A stretch of DNA of 64,000 bases from Litorivita sp050633545 (GCA_050633545.1 JBOEGS010000004.1:1-64000); one strand, 5' to 3'; shown: positions 7,538 through 15,684, counted from the stretch's first letter. Numbers and translations: made by a program. The notes: generated from the letters alone by a model not told the origin.

Positions 7538-7606
7538 GTATTCGCCCACCAGGCTCAAGGTCACCCGCAAAGGGGCCTTCTGGTGCTTAGGAAAAAGGAC
7601 TTCGCT

Positions 7607-7810
7607 ATGAAAGCGCAAGAACTCCGCGACAAGACGCCGGACCAACTCCGCGAGGAATTGGCCAACCTGAAAAAAGAGAGCTTCAATCTCCGTTTTCAGC
7701 AAGCAACCGGTCAAATGGAAAACACATCGGGCATGAAAGCGGCACGCCGCAATGCCGCCCGTGTGAAAACCATTTTGAACGAAAAGGCCGCGCAAGCGGC
7801 TGCAGAATAA
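7607..7810 (+). CDS. rpmC: 50S ribosomal protein L29
   Basis: uL29 (67 aa) lies next to L23 at the tunnel exit. The sequence MKAQELRDKTPDQLREEL...ELxxLRFQxATGQ...RRxxARxxTxL is typical. The frame is open from 7583, but AAAAAGGA ends 8 nt before the ATG at 7607 and the family begins at that Met. It is the first gene of the third ribosomal block. Confidence 0.97.
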   Translation: MKAQELRDKTPDQLREELANLKKESFNLRFQQATGQMENTSGMKAARRNAARVKTILNEKAAQAAAE

Positions 7811-7823
7811 GGGAGCCTGATAG

Positions 7824-8054
7824 ATGCCCAAACGTATCCTGACTGGCACCGTGACAAGCGCCGCCAACGAGCAAACCGTAACGGTTTCGGTTGAACGCCG
7901 TTTCACACACCCTGTTCTGAAAAAGACCATCCGTAAGTCCAAAAAGTATCGGGCTCACGATGAGAAGAACGCCTATAAGGCAGGTGACACCGTTCGCATC
8001 ATTGAATGTGCACCGCGTTCGAAAACCAAACGTTGGGAGGTTCTGGAGGCGTAA
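7824..8054 (+). CDS. rpsQ: 30S ribosomal protein S17
   Basis: uS17 (76 aa) is a primary 16S rRNA-binding protein. MPKRILTGTVTS...ANEQTVTVSVERRFTHPVLKKTIRKSKKYRAHDE and the GDTVRIIECAPRSKTKRWEV end are canonical. An 85-bp gap with no gene separates it from rplN. Confidence 0.97.
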   Translation: MPKRILTGTVTSAANEQTVTVSVERRFTHPVLKKTIRKSKKYRAHDEKNAYKAGDTVRIIECAPRSKTKRWEVLEA

Positions 8055-8139
8055 GCTTTCAGGCCTTTCGGCATTTACGAAACCCTGGGGAACAAGCCCC
8101 TGCCAAGCGCAGGAAGCCCCATAGGTCGGGAGAAACCAC

Positions 8140-8508
8140 ATGATCCAGATGCAGACCAATCTGGATGTTGCTGACAACTCCGGCGCTCGCCGAGTTCAGT
8201 GCATCAAGGTCCTGGGTGGTTCCAAGCGTAAATACGCCTCCGTTGGCGACATTATTGTCGTTTCGGTGAAGGAAGCCATTCCGCGTGGCCGTGTTAAGAA
8301 AGGTGACGTCCGCAAGGCCGTCGTCGTTCGCACCGCCAAAGAAGTCCGCCGTGAAGATGGCACCGCGATCCGTTTTGATCGCAACGCCGCCGTGATCCTC
8401 AACAACAACAACGAGCCTGTCGGCACCCGTATCTTCGGGCCAGTTGTTCGTGAGCTTCGCGCGAAAAACTTCATGAAAATCATCTCGCTTGCTCCGGAGG
8501 TGCTGTAA
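8140..8508 (+). CDS. rplN: 50S ribosomal protein L14
   Basis: uL14 (122 aa) makes an intersubunit bridge and binds the silencing factor RsfS. Start MIQMQTNLDVADNSGARRV, the GDIIVVSVKEAIPRGRVKKGDV motif and the RIFGPVVRELR C-terminal region are intact. Its TAA stop shares one base with the ATG of rplX. GGGAGAAA lies upstream. Confidence 0.98.
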   Translation: MIQMQTNLDVADNSGARRVQCIKVLGGSKRKYASVGDIIVVSVKEAIPRGRVKKGDVRKAVVVRTAKEVRREDGTAIRFDRNAAVILNNNNEPVGTRIFGPVVRELRAKNFMKIISLAPEVL

Positions 8509-8819
8509 TGGCTGCTAAACTCCGCAAAGGTGACAAGGTGATCGTTCTCGCCGGTAAAGACAAAGGTCAAACCGGCACGATTTCCTCCATCGATCCCAAG
8601 GCCGGTAAGGCCGTGGTTGATGGTGTGAAAATGGCGATCCGTCACACCCGTCAAAGCCAGACAAGCCAAGGTGGTCGCATCCCGAAAGCGATGCCCATCG
8701 ATTTGAGCAACCTCGCTTTGGTTGACAAAAACGGCAAAGCAACCCGCGTTGGCTTCCGTATGGAAGGCGACAAGAAAGTGCGCTTCGCAAGAACCACGGG
8801 GGATGCAATCGATGCTTGA
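8508..8819 (+). CDS. rplX: 50S ribosomal protein L24
   Basis: uL24 (103 aa) initiates 50S assembly. The KOW motif is seen as KLRKGDKVIVLAGKDKGQTG at residues 4-23, followed by VDGVKMAIRHTRQSQTSQGGRIPKAMPIDLSN. It overlaps rplN by one base (TAATG) and rplE by 8 bp, indicating tight translational coupling. Confidence 0.98.
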   Translation: MAAKLRKGDKVIVLAGKDKGQTGTISSIDPKAGKAVVDGVKMAIRHTRQSQTSQGGRIPKAMPIDLSNLALVDKNGKATRVGFRMEGDKKVRFARTTGDAIDA

Positions 8820-9375
8820 TACCGAAAACTACACCCCGCGCCTGAAGACGGCATATGTGGACACGATCCGCGCCGCGTTGAAGGAAGAGTTCGGCTATAC
8901 GAACGACATGCAGATCCCGCGTCTGGATAAAATCGTTCTGAACATCGGCTGTGGTGCCGAAGCCGTGCGTGACAGCAAGAAAGCCAAATCCGCTCAAGAA
9001 GACCTGAGCACGATTGCAGGCCAAAAAGCCGTCACGACTGTTGCGAAGAAATCCATCGCGACCTTCCGCGTGCGTGAAGAAATGCCCTTGGGTGCGAAAG
9101 TGACCCTGCGCGGCGCACGTATGTATGAATTCCTTGATCGTCTGATCACGATTGCTTTGCCCCGCGTCCGCGACTTCCGCGGCGTGAACGGCAAAAGCTT
9201 TGACGGCCGCGGCAACTATGCCATGGGTCTCAAAGAGCACATCGTTTTCCCCGAGATCGATTTCGACAAAGTCGATGAGAACTGGGGTATGGACATCGTT
9301 ATTGCCACCACGGCGAAAACCGACGCTGAAGCCAAGGCGCTGTTGAAAGCTTTCAACATGCCCTTCAACAGCTGA
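8812..9375 (+). CDS. rplE: 50S ribosomal protein L5
   Basis: uL5 (187 aa) binds 5S rRNA and contacts P-site tRNA. MLDTENYTPRLKTAYVDTIRAALKEEF is the usual alphaproteobacterial start, followed by the QIPRLDKIVLNIGCGAE and IATFRVREEMPLGAKVTLRG motifs. The frame runs upstream into rplX, but family length and the conserved N-terminus place the start at 8812, inside the rplX end. GGGGG at 8800-8804 lies upstream. Confidence 0.97.
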   Translation: MLDTENYTPRLKTAYVDTIRAALKEEFGYTNDMQIPRLDKIVLNIGCGAEAVRDSKKAKSAQEDLSTIAGQKAVTTVAKKSIATFRVREEMPLGAKVTLRGARMYEFLDRLITIALPRVRDFRGVNGKSFDGRGNYAMGLKEHIVFPEIDFDKVDENWGMDIVIATTAKTDAEAKALLKAFNMPFNS

Positions 9376-9397
9376 AGCAGCGGGAAGGAACATAGAC

Positions 9398-9703
9398 ATG
9401 GCTAAAAAAGCAATGCTCGAACGTCAGAAAAAGCGCGAAAAGCTGGTGGCAAAATATGCAACCAAACGTGCCGCTCTGAAAGAAATCGTGAACGACGAAA
9501 GCAAGCCGATGGAAGAGCGTTTTCGCGCTTCTTTGAAGCTCGCGAAGCTGCCGCGCAACTCTTCTGCTGTGCGTTTGCACAACCGTTGCCAGCTGACCGG
9601 TCGTCCCCACGCTTATTACCGTAAGCTCAAAGTCTCGCGGATCATGCTGCGCGAACTGGCCTCCTTTGGTCAGATCCCCGGCATGGTTAAGTCGAGCTGG
9701 TAA
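9398..9703 (+). CDS. rpsN: 30S ribosomal protein S14 (zinc-free long form)
   Basis: uS14 (101 aa) belongs to the longer C-minus type: the zinc-binding CxxC pairs of the short form are absent, and the rRNA-binding RCQLTGRPHAYYRKLKVSRI segment is intact. It organises the 30S head with S3 and S19. It lies 22 bp after rplE and 12 bp before rpsH, in the standard spc order. Confidence 0.97.
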   Translation: MAKKAMLERQKKREKLVAKYATKRAALKEIVNDESKPMEERFRASLKLAKLPRNSSAVRLHNRCQLTGRPHAYYRKLKVSRIMLRELASFGQIPGMVKSSW

Positions 9704-9715
9704 GGGAGAGATATT

Positions 9716-10108
9716 ATGAACGATCCTATCGGCGATATGCTCACCCGTATCCGTAACGCTCAGATGCGCGGCAAATCCACCGTCCTGACACCGGCGTCGA
9801 AGCTGCGTGCATGGGTTCTGGATGTGCTTGCAGATGAAGGTTACATCCGCGGTTATGAGAAAACCACTGGTGCCGACGGCCATCCGGCCATCGAAATCAG
9901 CCTGAAATACTACGAAGGCACTCCTGTCATTCGCGAAGTGAAGCGGGTTTCCAAACCTGGCCGCCGCGTTTACATGGGCGTCAATGACATCCCCGTTGTC
10001 CGTCAGGGCCTCGGTGTGTCGATTGTCTCCACGCCCAAGGGCGTCATGTCCGATGCAGCTGCACGTTCCGCCAATGTTGGCGGCGAAGTGCTCTGCACCG
10101 TGTTCTAA
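9716..10108 (+). CDS. rpsH: 30S ribosomal protein S8
   Basis: uS8 (130 aa) is a primary 16S rRNA binder; in E. coli it represses the spc operon by binding the rplE mRNA start. MNDPIGDMLTRIRNAQMRGK, the KPGRRVY segment and the C-terminal GxGVSIVSTPKGVMSDAAARSANVGGEVLCTVF signature are present. GGGAGAG ends 6-7 nt before the ATG. Confidence 0.98.
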   Translation: MNDPIGDMLTRIRNAQMRGKSTVLTPASKLRAWVLDVLADEGYIRGYEKTTGADGHPAIEISLKYYEGTPVIREVKRVSKPGRRVYMGVNDIPVVRQGLGVSIVSTPKGVMSDAAARSANVGGEVLCTVF

Positions 10109-10119
10109 GGAGGTCTGGA

Positions 10120-10653
10120 ATGTCTCGTATTGGTAAGAAACCGGTCGAGCTGCCCGCAGGTGTAACCGCCTCGGTGTCCGGCCAGACCATCGAAGTGAAA
10201 GGTCCGAAAGCGACCCAGAACTTCACAGCCACGGATGACGTGACCATCGTTTTGGAAGATAATGCAGTGACGGTGACCCCGCGCGGCAAATCCAAGCGCG
10301 CGCGCCAACAGTGGGGCATGAGCCGCACGATTGTCGCCAACATGGTCAAAGGCGTTACCGAAGGCTTCAAAAAAGAGCTCGAGATCAACGGTGTTGGTTA
10401 TCGTGCGCAGATGCAGGGCAACACCCTGAAACTGTCGCTCGGCTACAGCCACGACGTCGACTTCGAAGTGCCGGCCGGCGTGACCGTGACCTGCCCGAAG
10501 AACACTGAGATCGTGATCGAAGGCGATAGTGCACAACTCGTTGGTCAAGTCGCGGCAAACATCCGTGAATGGCGCAAGCCCGAGCCCTATAAAGGCAAAG
10601 GCATCAAATACAAAGACGAGTATATCTTCCGCAAGGAAGGCAAGAAGAAGTAA
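10120..10653 (+). CDS. rplF: 50S ribosomal protein L6
   Basis: uL6 (177 aa) lies near the sarcin-ricin loop. It has the two repeated beta-sheet domains, MSRIGKKPVELPAGVTASVSG and VTCPKNTEIVIEGDSAQLVGQVAANIR, and the family signature KPEPYKGKGIKYKDE near the end. AAGGAGG lies just upstream of the ATG. Length and order are standard. Confidence 0.98.
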   Translation: MSRIGKKPVELPAGVTASVSGQTIEVKGPKATQNFTATDDVTIVLEDNAVTVTPRGKSKRARQQWGMSRTIVANMVKGVTEGFKKELEINGVGYRAQMQGNTLKLSLGYSHDVDFEVPAGVTVTCPKNTEIVIEGDSAQLVGQVAANIREWRKPEPYKGKGIKYKDEYIFRKEGKKK

Positions 10654-10664
10654 GGACCCAGGAT

Positions 10665-11024
10665 ATGGCAAACAGCAAAAGAACCCTGTTTCTGAAGCGC
10701 CGCCTGCGCGTTCGGAACAAACTTCGCAAAGTGAACGCAGGACGTGCGCGTCTTTCGGTTCACCGCAGCAACAAGAACATCAGCGTCCAGCTGATCGACG
10801 ATGTGAATGGTGTGACCCTCGCTTCGGCTTCTTCTCTCGAGAAGGATCTGGGCATGGTCGGCAAAAACAATGTCGAAGCGGCAACGAAAGTTGGCGCGGC
10901 GATTGCCGAGCGGGCCAAAAAGGCCGGCGTCACCGAAGCATATTTCGATCGTGGTGGTTTCCTCTTTCACGGGAAGGTGAAGGCTTTGGCCGACGCTGCT
11001 CGTGAAGGTGGGCTGAAGATCTAA
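10665..11024 (+). CDS. rplR: 50S ribosomal protein L18
   Basis: uL18 (119 aa) binds 5S rRNA with L5. The basic N-terminus (FLKRRLRVRNKLRKVNAGRARLSVHRS) and the core ISVQLIDDVNGVTLASASSLEK...AAxxAERAKKAGVTEAYFDRGGFLFHGKVKALADAAREGGLKI are typical. AAGGA at 10652-10656 supports the start; rpsE follows after 11 bp. Confidence 0.98.
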   Translation: MANSKRTLFLKRRLRVRNKLRKVNAGRARLSVHRSNKNISVQLIDDVNGVTLASASSLEKDLGMVGKNNVEAATKVGAAIAERAKKAGVTEAYFDRGGFLFHGKVKALADAAREGGLKI

Positions 11025-11035
11025 GGAGAGACGAT

Positions 11036-11602
11036 ATGGCAAGAGAAGGTCAAAACCGGGGTGGGCGTCGCGAGCGCGAAGAAACCCCTGAATTCGCCGA
11101 TCGTCTGGTCGCGATCAACCGCGTGTCGAAAACCGTGAAGGGTGGTAAGCGTTTCGGCTTTGCCGCGCTTGTGGTTGTCGGCGATCAAAAGGGCCGTGTT
11201 GGCTTCGGTAAAGGCAAAGCGAAAGAGGTCCCCGAGGCCATTCGCAAAGCCACCGAGCAAGCCAAGCGCCAGATGATGCGCGTGCAGCTTAAAGAGGGCC
11301 GCACATTGCACCACGACATGGAAGGCCGTCATGGCGCAGGCCGTGTTGTGATGCGCACGGCACCGCAAGGTACCGGTATCATCGCCGGTGGTCCGATGCG
11401 TGCGGTTTTCGAGATGCTCGGTGTGCAGGACGTTGTTGCGAAGTCGGTTGGCTCGCAGAACCCCTACAACATGATCCGCGCAACGCTGGATGGGCTTCGT
11501 AAAGAGTCCAGCCCGCGTTCGGTGGCACAGCGCCGCGGTAAGAAGGTTGCAGACATCTTGAAAAAAGATGATGCGCCTGCTGCCGAAGCTGCTGAAGCGT
11601 AA
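11036..11602 (+). CDS. rpsE: 30S ribosomal protein S5
   Basis: uS5 (188 aa) acts in translational fidelity and mRNA unwinding. The dsRBD-like N-domain (FADRLVAINRVSKTVKGGKRFGFAALVVVGDQKGRVGFGKGKAKEVPEAIRKA) and the C-domain (GTGIIAGGPMRAVFEMLGVQDVVAKSVGSxNPYN) are complete. It has a charged N-terminal and an alanine-rich C-terminal extension, as in related species. Confidence 0.98.
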   Translation: MAREGQNRGGRREREETPEFADRLVAINRVSKTVKGGKRFGFAALVVVGDQKGRVGFGKGKAKEVPEAIRKATEQAKRQMMRVQLKEGRTLHHDMEGRHGAGRVVMRTAPQGTGIIAGGPMRAVFEMLGVQDVVAKSVGSQNPYNMIRATLDGLRKESSPRSVAQRRGKKVADILKKDDAPAAEAAEA

Positions 11603-11614
11603 GGAACTGATCCA

Positions 11615-11803
11615 ATGGCAAAAACCATCGTCGTCAAGCAGGTCGGCTCGCCGATCCGCCGTCCCGCGAAACAGCGTGCAACGCTGATCGGTCTGGGCTT
11701 GAACAAAATGAACCGTACCCGCGAATTGGAAGATACACCTTCCGTGCGCGGCATGGTGAAATCGATCTCGCATATGGTCGAAATCATCGAGGAAAAAGGC
11801 TAA
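11615..11803 (+). CDS. rpmD: 50S ribosomal protein L30
   Basis: uL30 (62 aa) shows the motifs VKQVGSPIRRPAKQRATLIGLGLNKMNRTRELEDTPSVRGM and a short C-terminal strand. AAGGAA upstream provides the ribosome binding site. Normally rplO follows at once; here a terminator and an unrelated secreted-protein gene come first, so this gene ends the third ribosomal block. Confidence 0.98.
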   Translation: MAKTIVVKQVGSPIRRPAKQRATLIGLGLNKMNRTRELEDTPSVRGMVKSISHMVEIIEEKG

Positions 11804-11828
11804 GCCTTTCGCCTTCGGTTGAAATTGC

Positions 11829-11862
11829 AAACGCCCCGCAGGAAACTGCGGGGCGTTTTGTT
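11829..11862 (+). terminator. Intrinsic terminator after rpmD
   Basis: A 13-bp stem, AAACGCCCCGCAG / CTGCGGGGCGTTT, with a GAAA tetraloop and a T-rich tail (TTTTGTTT) begins 26 nt after rpmD. It splits the spc operon between rpmD and rplO. Confidence 0.92.
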
Positions 11863-12028
11863 TCCGCTGTGTGGTCAATGGTGGGCGCTTTGCGCGATTG
11901 TCTTTTGAGGGCGCTCAATGGCACGCCCATCTTGCGGATTACGCAACAGCACGGTTGACTTACAGTTAACCATTGGCGATTTTGCCGCGAGCGGGTCTTT
12001 ATGCCCTCATCCGTATCAGGAGTGTATT

Positions 12029-12796
12029 ATGAATAAGTTCTTTACCGCAGCCGCCTTCACATTGGGCACAGCAGCGGCCCAAGCCGCCCCCGTCAGTTTT
12101 TCGGATATGACGCTTGTCGGCGATGCGGCGGTTTCGGGGACATCGCTGCAAATGACGTCTGCCGCGAATTGGCAGTTGAGCGCGGCATGGACCGATGCTG
12201 TAGCGATCGACGCCAGCACAACATTTTCGGCGGCCTTTTCCTTTACCATCGACACGCCGTCGATGGGCGGCGCTGACGGGCTGGTTTTCGTCGTGCAAAA
12301 TGACACGGCGGGTGCCGCAGAAGTTGGCGACGGCGGTGGCGGTGTCGGCTACCAAGGGATCAACAACTCCTTTGCCGTTGAGTTCGACACTTGGAACAAC
12401 GGATCGGGCGACGGGCATAGCGACAACCATGTTGGCATCAATTTGAACGGCAGCTCGTCGTCGGCGGTATTGGCCGATCCGGGGTATACGCTGCAAAGTG
12501 CCACGACCTATGCATGGGTCGAGTATGACGGCACATGGCTCGATGTCTTCGTGAACAACGCCGGCTTCCAACCTGCGGCGCCTTTGCTGTCCTATGCTCT
12601 GGATATGTCGTCGCTCGGCGGCTCGGCCTTCTTTGGCTTCACCAGCTCGACCGGCGCGGCAAATTCGATCCATACGCTCAACAGTTTCGATCTGACCCTT
12701 GGCACGGCGGCGCCTGTGCCGCTGCCTGCGGGCGGATTGCTTTTGATCGGCGGGATCGGGGCTTTGGCGGGCCTGCGCCGCCGCAAGCGCGGCTAA
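12029..12796 (+). CDS. Secreted L-type-lectin-like protein with VPLPA-CTERM sorting tail
   Basis: The protein is 255 aa. Residues 1-20 form a signal peptide (hydrophobic, ending AAAQAA). Residues about 25-225 resemble a legume/L-type lectin beta-sandwich, with GADGLVFVVQND and the metal/sugar-site region FAVEFDTWNN...DNHVGI. The C-terminus has VPLPA at 230-234, a hydrophobic helix and the basic end RRRKRG, the layout of VPLPA-CTERM proteins processed by an exosortase. Role inferred: a surface or matrix protein that may bind carbohydrate. AGGAG at 12018 supports the start. It has its own downstream terminator and sits between ribosomal genes. Confidence 0.82.
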   Translation: MNKFFTAAAFTLGTAAAQAAPVSFSDMTLVGDAAVSGTSLQMTSAANWQLSAAWTDAVAIDASTTFSAAFSFTIDTPSMGGADGLVFVVQNDTAGAAEVGDGGGGVGYQGINNSFAVEFDTWNNGSGDGHSDNHVGINLNGSSSSAVLADPGYTLQSATTYAWVEYDGTWLDVFVNNAGFQPAAPLLSYALDMSSLGGSAFFGFTSSTGAANSIHTLNSFDLTLGTAAPVPLPAGGLLLIGGIGALAGLRRRKRG

Positions 12797-12821
12797 GCGC
12801 CTAGTGATTTCGCCCTCGGGC

Positions 12822-12855
12822 AAAAGACGCCTCGCGGATCACCGCGGGGCGTTTT
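12822..12855 (+). terminator. Terminator after the VPLPA-CTERM gene
   Basis: Imperfect stem GCCTCGCGG / CCGCGGGGC with an ATCA loop, flanked by AAAAGAC and GTTTT (12822-12855). It isolates the lectin-like gene from the rplO promoter just downstream. Confidence 0.85.
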
Positions 12856-12888
12856 GCGTTGCGCGGGCGAGGCGTGCGAACGCGACAC

Positions 12889-12917
12889 TTGATCCGGCCT
12901 GCGAAGGCGTCTATACG
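12889..12917 (+). promoter_or_regulatory. Promoter and hairpin leader of the rplO-secY-adk block
   Basis: TTGATC (12889-12894), a 17-nt spacer and TATACG (12912-12917) form a good sigma70-like promoter, directly after the terminator of the previous gene. The predicted leader of about 90 nt can form two hairpins, TGGCC / GGCCA (12925-12942) and TGCC-CTCC / GGAG-GGCA (12966-12989), before rplO. Whether these regulate is unknown. Confidence 0.65.
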
Positions 12918-13011
12918 CCCCCAGTGGCCTCATCAGGGGCCATAGAATCATTTGTAAGCCGTGTTTGCCCGCTCCGTCGCTGGAGGGCAGTTCCGGCAAA
13001 GGAGAAGCGAC

Positions 13012-13485
13012 ATGAAACTGCACGAACTTCGTGACAATCCCGGTGCAACCAAGCCTCGCAAACGCGTCGCACGTGGTCCCGGTTCCGGCACCGGTAAAAT
13101 GGGTGGCCGTGGTATCAAAGGTCAAAAATCCCGTTCGGGTGTTGCCATTGGCGGCTACGAGGGTGGCCAGATGCCGCTCTACCAACGTTTGCCCAAGCGC
13201 GGCTTCAACAAGCCGAACCGCAAATCCTTCGCGGTTGTGAACCTCGGCTTGATCCAGAAATTCATCGACGAGAAGAAACTGGACGCTAAAGCCGCGATCA
13301 CCGAAGACGTTTTGGTTGCTTCGGGTCTCGTGCGCCGCAAGCTGGACGGTATCCGCGTTCTGGCCAAAGGCGATTTCACTGCCAAAGCCAACATCGAAGT
13401 GACCGGCGCGTCGAAATCGGCCGTTGAGGCGGTTGAAAAGGCCGGCGGTTCGCTGAAAGTGGCGGCTCCTGCAGCGGCAGAATAA
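13012..13485 (+). CDS. rplO: 50S ribosomal protein L15
   Basis: uL15 (157 aa) is a late 50S assembly protein. Start MKLHELRDNPGATKPRKRVARGPGSGTGKMGGRGIKGQKSRSG carries the conserved glycine/basic rRNA-binding arm; the C-terminal globular part ends in an alanine-rich tail. AAAGGAGAAG upstream fits the ATG at 13012. The frame is open from 12961 but lacks a ribosome binding site there. Confidence 0.97.
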   Translation: MKLHELRDNPGATKPRKRVARGPGSGTGKMGGRGIKGQKSRSGVAIGGYEGGQMPLYQRLPKRGFNKPNRKSFAVVNLGLIQKFIDEKKLDAKAAITEDVLVASGLVRRKLDGIRVLAKGDFTAKANIEVTGASKSAVEAVEKAGGSLKVAAPAAAE

Positions 13486-13539
13486 AGATTGAGGTTGTGA
13501 GCGGCGCCAACGCCGCTTACATACCCTTGAGTTTTCCCA

Positions 13540-13579
13540 AAACGCCGCCCGAGCTGGAAAACGCTCTAGGGCGGCGTTT
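13540..13579 (+). promoter_or_regulatory. Stem-loops between rplO and secY
   Basis: AAACGCCGCCC (13540-13550) and GGGCGGCGTTT (13569-13579) form an 11-bp stem with an 18-nt loop just before secY. A smaller hairpin AGCGGCG / CGCCGCT lies at 13500-13517. Only three T residues end the large stem. Partial termination would lower secY output relative to rplO, and the stem could also stabilise the rplO mRNA end. Confidence 0.55.
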
Positions 13580-13600
13580 CTACATGAAAGAGACCCGCGA

Positions 13601-14965
13601 ATGGCATCTGCAGCAGAGCAAATGGCGGCCAACACAAGCTGGGCCGCGCTGAGCAAGGCGTCGGACCTGCGCCAGCGTATTATCTTCACTCTCGGACTTT
13701 TGATCGTCTACCGCCTTGGCACGTTTATTCCGGTTCCCGGAATCGACGGCGCGGCGCTGCGTGATTTTATGGAAGGTGCGGGCCAAGGGATCGGCGGCAT
13801 TTTGACGATGTTCACCGGCGGTGCGCTTGGCCGGATGGGTATTTTTGCGCTCGGCATCATGCCCTATATCTCGGCCTCGATTATTGTGCAGCTTCTGGCC
13901 TCGATGGTGCCTGCGCTCGAGCAGCTCAAGAAAGAGGGCCAGCAGGGTCAGAAAAAGATCAACCAATACACGCGCTACGGCACGGTGGCCTTGGCCACGC
14001 TGCAAAGCTTTGGCTTGGCAGCCAGCCTTGAGGCGGGCGATCTGGTCACCGATCCGGGGCTGTATTTCCGTATTTCGTGCATGGTCACGCTTGTGGGCGG
14101 CACGATGTTCTTGATGTGGCTGGGCGAGCAGATCACCAACCGCGGCATCGGCAACGGCATCTCGTTGATCATCTTCGTTGGCATCATCGCCGAAGTCCCC
14201 GCCGCTTTGGCGCAGTTCTTCTCGCAAGGGCGCAGCGGCGCCATCAGCCCCGTGATCATCCTTGGTGTGATTGTCATGGTGGTGGCGACCATCGCCTTTG
14301 TGGTGTTCATGGAACGCGCCCTGCGCAAGGTCCATATCCAATATCCGCGCCGCCAGCAGGGTATGAAGGTCTATGAAGGCGGCTCGTCGCATTTGCCGGT
14401 CAAGGTCAACCCCGCCGGCGTGATCCCCGCGATCTTTGCCTCGGCGCTTTTGCTCTTGCCGACCACCATCAGCACCTTCTCGGGCAGCCAAACCGGCCCG
14501 ATCATGAGCACGATCCTTGCCTATTTCGGACCGGGTCAGCCGCTATATTTGCTGTTCTTCGTCGCGATGATCGTCTTCTTCGCCTATTTTTACACGTTCA
14601 ACGTGGCCTTCAAGCCTGATGACGTGGCCGAAAACTTGAAGAATCAGAACGGCAACGTGCCTGGCATTCGTCCTGGCAAGAAGACGGCGGAGTATCTGGA
14701 ATACGTTGTGACGCGGATTTTGGTGGTGGGATCGGCCTACCTTGCGGCAGTTTGTCTCCTTCCGGAGATTGTCCGTAGCCAATTCACAATCCCTTTCTAT
14801 TTTGGCGGCACCTCGGTTCTCATTGTGGTCTCTGTGACGATGGATACGATCCAGCAAGTCCAGAGCCATCTGCTGGCACATCAGTACGAAGGGCTGATTG
14901 AAAAATCGCAGCTGCGCGGTAAAGGGAAGAAGCGCAGCAAAAGAAAAGGGACGCAACGCAGATGA
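13601..14965 (+). CDS. secY: Protein translocase subunit SecY
   Basis: SecY (454 aa) is the channel of the Sec translocon in the inner membrane and works with SecE/SecG, SecA and ribosomes. About ten membrane segments are visible. Signatures include FRLGT-like YRLGTFIPVPGIDG near residue 42-55, GGALGRMGIFALGIMPYISASIIVQLL and the cytoplasmic loop PRRQQGMKVYEGGSSHLPVKVNPAGVIPAIFA. The C-terminus is strongly basic. An upstream ATG at 13584 is out of frame. The stop overlaps adk by 4 bp. Confidence 0.97.
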   Translation: MASAAEQMAANTSWAALSKASDLRQRIIFTLGLLIVYRLGTFIPVPGIDGAALRDFMEGAGQGIGGILTMFTGGALGRMGIFALGIMPYISASIIVQLLASMVPALEQLKKEGQQGQKKINQYTRYGTVALATLQSFGLAASLEAGDLVTDPGLYFRISCMVTLVGGTMFLMWLGEQITNRGIGNGISLIIFVGIIAEVPAALAQFFSQGRSGAISPVIILGVIVMVVATIAFVVFMERALRKVHIQYPRRQQGMKVYEGGSSHLPVKVNPAGVIPAIFASALLLLPTTISTFSGSQTGPIMSTILAYFGPGQPLYLLFFVAMIVFFAYFYTFNVAFKPDDVAENLKNQNGNVPGIRPGKKTAEYLEYVVTRILVVGSAYLAAVCLLPEIVRSQFTIPFYFGGTSVLIVVSVTMDTIQQVQSHLLAHQYEGLIEKSQLRGKGKKRSKRKGTQRR

Positions 14966-15606
14966 ACATTATCCTCCTCGGCCCGCCCGGCGCCGGTAAA
15001 GGCACGCAGGCTCGCCATTTGGTCGAGACCCGCAACATGATCCAGCTATCGACCGGCGACATGCTGCGCGAGGCCAAAGACAGCGGCACCGAGATGGGCA
15101 AGATCGTTGCCGATGTCATGGCACGTGGCGATCTGGTGACCGACGAGATCGTGATCGGCCTGATCCGCGAGAAGCTGGAAGGCGACAAAGCGGGCGGGTT
15201 CATCTTTGACGGCTTTCCGCGCACATTGGCGCAGGCGGACGCCTTGGCCAAATTGCTCGAAGCCACGGGCGAGACATTGGATGCGGTCGTTGAATTGCGC
15301 GTGCGCGACGAGGCGTTGGTCGCGCGTATCGTTGGCCGCTCGACCTGCGGCAATTGCGGTGAGGTTTATCACGACGAGACCAAGCCGATCCCTGCCGATG
15401 GCAAATGCACCAACTGCGGCGGCACCGAATTCAAGCGGCGCGCCGACGATAATGAGGAAAGCCTCAAGAACCGTCTGATGGAATATTACAAAAAGACCTC
15501 GCCATTGCTGGGCTATTACTACGCCAAGGGCTTGCTCAAGCGGGTTGATGGTCTGGCGGCGATGGAGGTCGTGCAGGCGGCGATCAAGGCCGAGCTGGAC
15601 AAGTAA
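14962..15606 (+). CDS. adk: Adenylate kinase (zinc-binding LID type)
   Basis: Adk (214 aa) catalyses ATP + AMP = 2 ADP in the cytoplasm. The P-loop GPPGAGKGT is at residues 7-15, the AMP-binding FDGFPRTLAQA at 82-92. The long LID domain has Cys129/Cys132/Cys149/Cys152 (CGNC...CTNC), a structural zinc site missing in E. coli Adk. ATGA overlap with secY implies coupled translation. It closes the fourth block. Confidence 0.97.
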   Translation: MNIILLGPPGAGKGTQARHLVETRNMIQLSTGDMLREAKDSGTEMGKIVADVMARGDLVTDEIVIGLIREKLEGDKAGGFIFDGFPRTLAQADALAKLLEATGETLDAVVELRVRDEALVARIVGRSTCGNCGEVYHDETKPIPADGKCTNCGGTEFKRRADDNEESLKNRLMEYYKKTSPLLGYYYAKGLLKRVDGLAAMEVVQAAIKAELDK

Positions 15607-15623
15607 TCGGTCCGAACAGATCG

Positions 15624-15654
15624 AAAAACGGCCTTCCTTGTGGGGGCCGTTTTT
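15624..15654 (+). terminator. Intrinsic terminator after adk
   Basis: AAAAACGGCC (15624-15633) pairs with GGCCGTTTTT (15645-15654) around an 11-nt loop; the U-tract is part of the stem. It lies 18 nt after the adk stop and separates the secY-adk block from rpsM. Confidence 0.9.
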
Positions 15655-15684
15655 ACTTTGAGAGGGGCGGGAGGCTCTGAGGGC

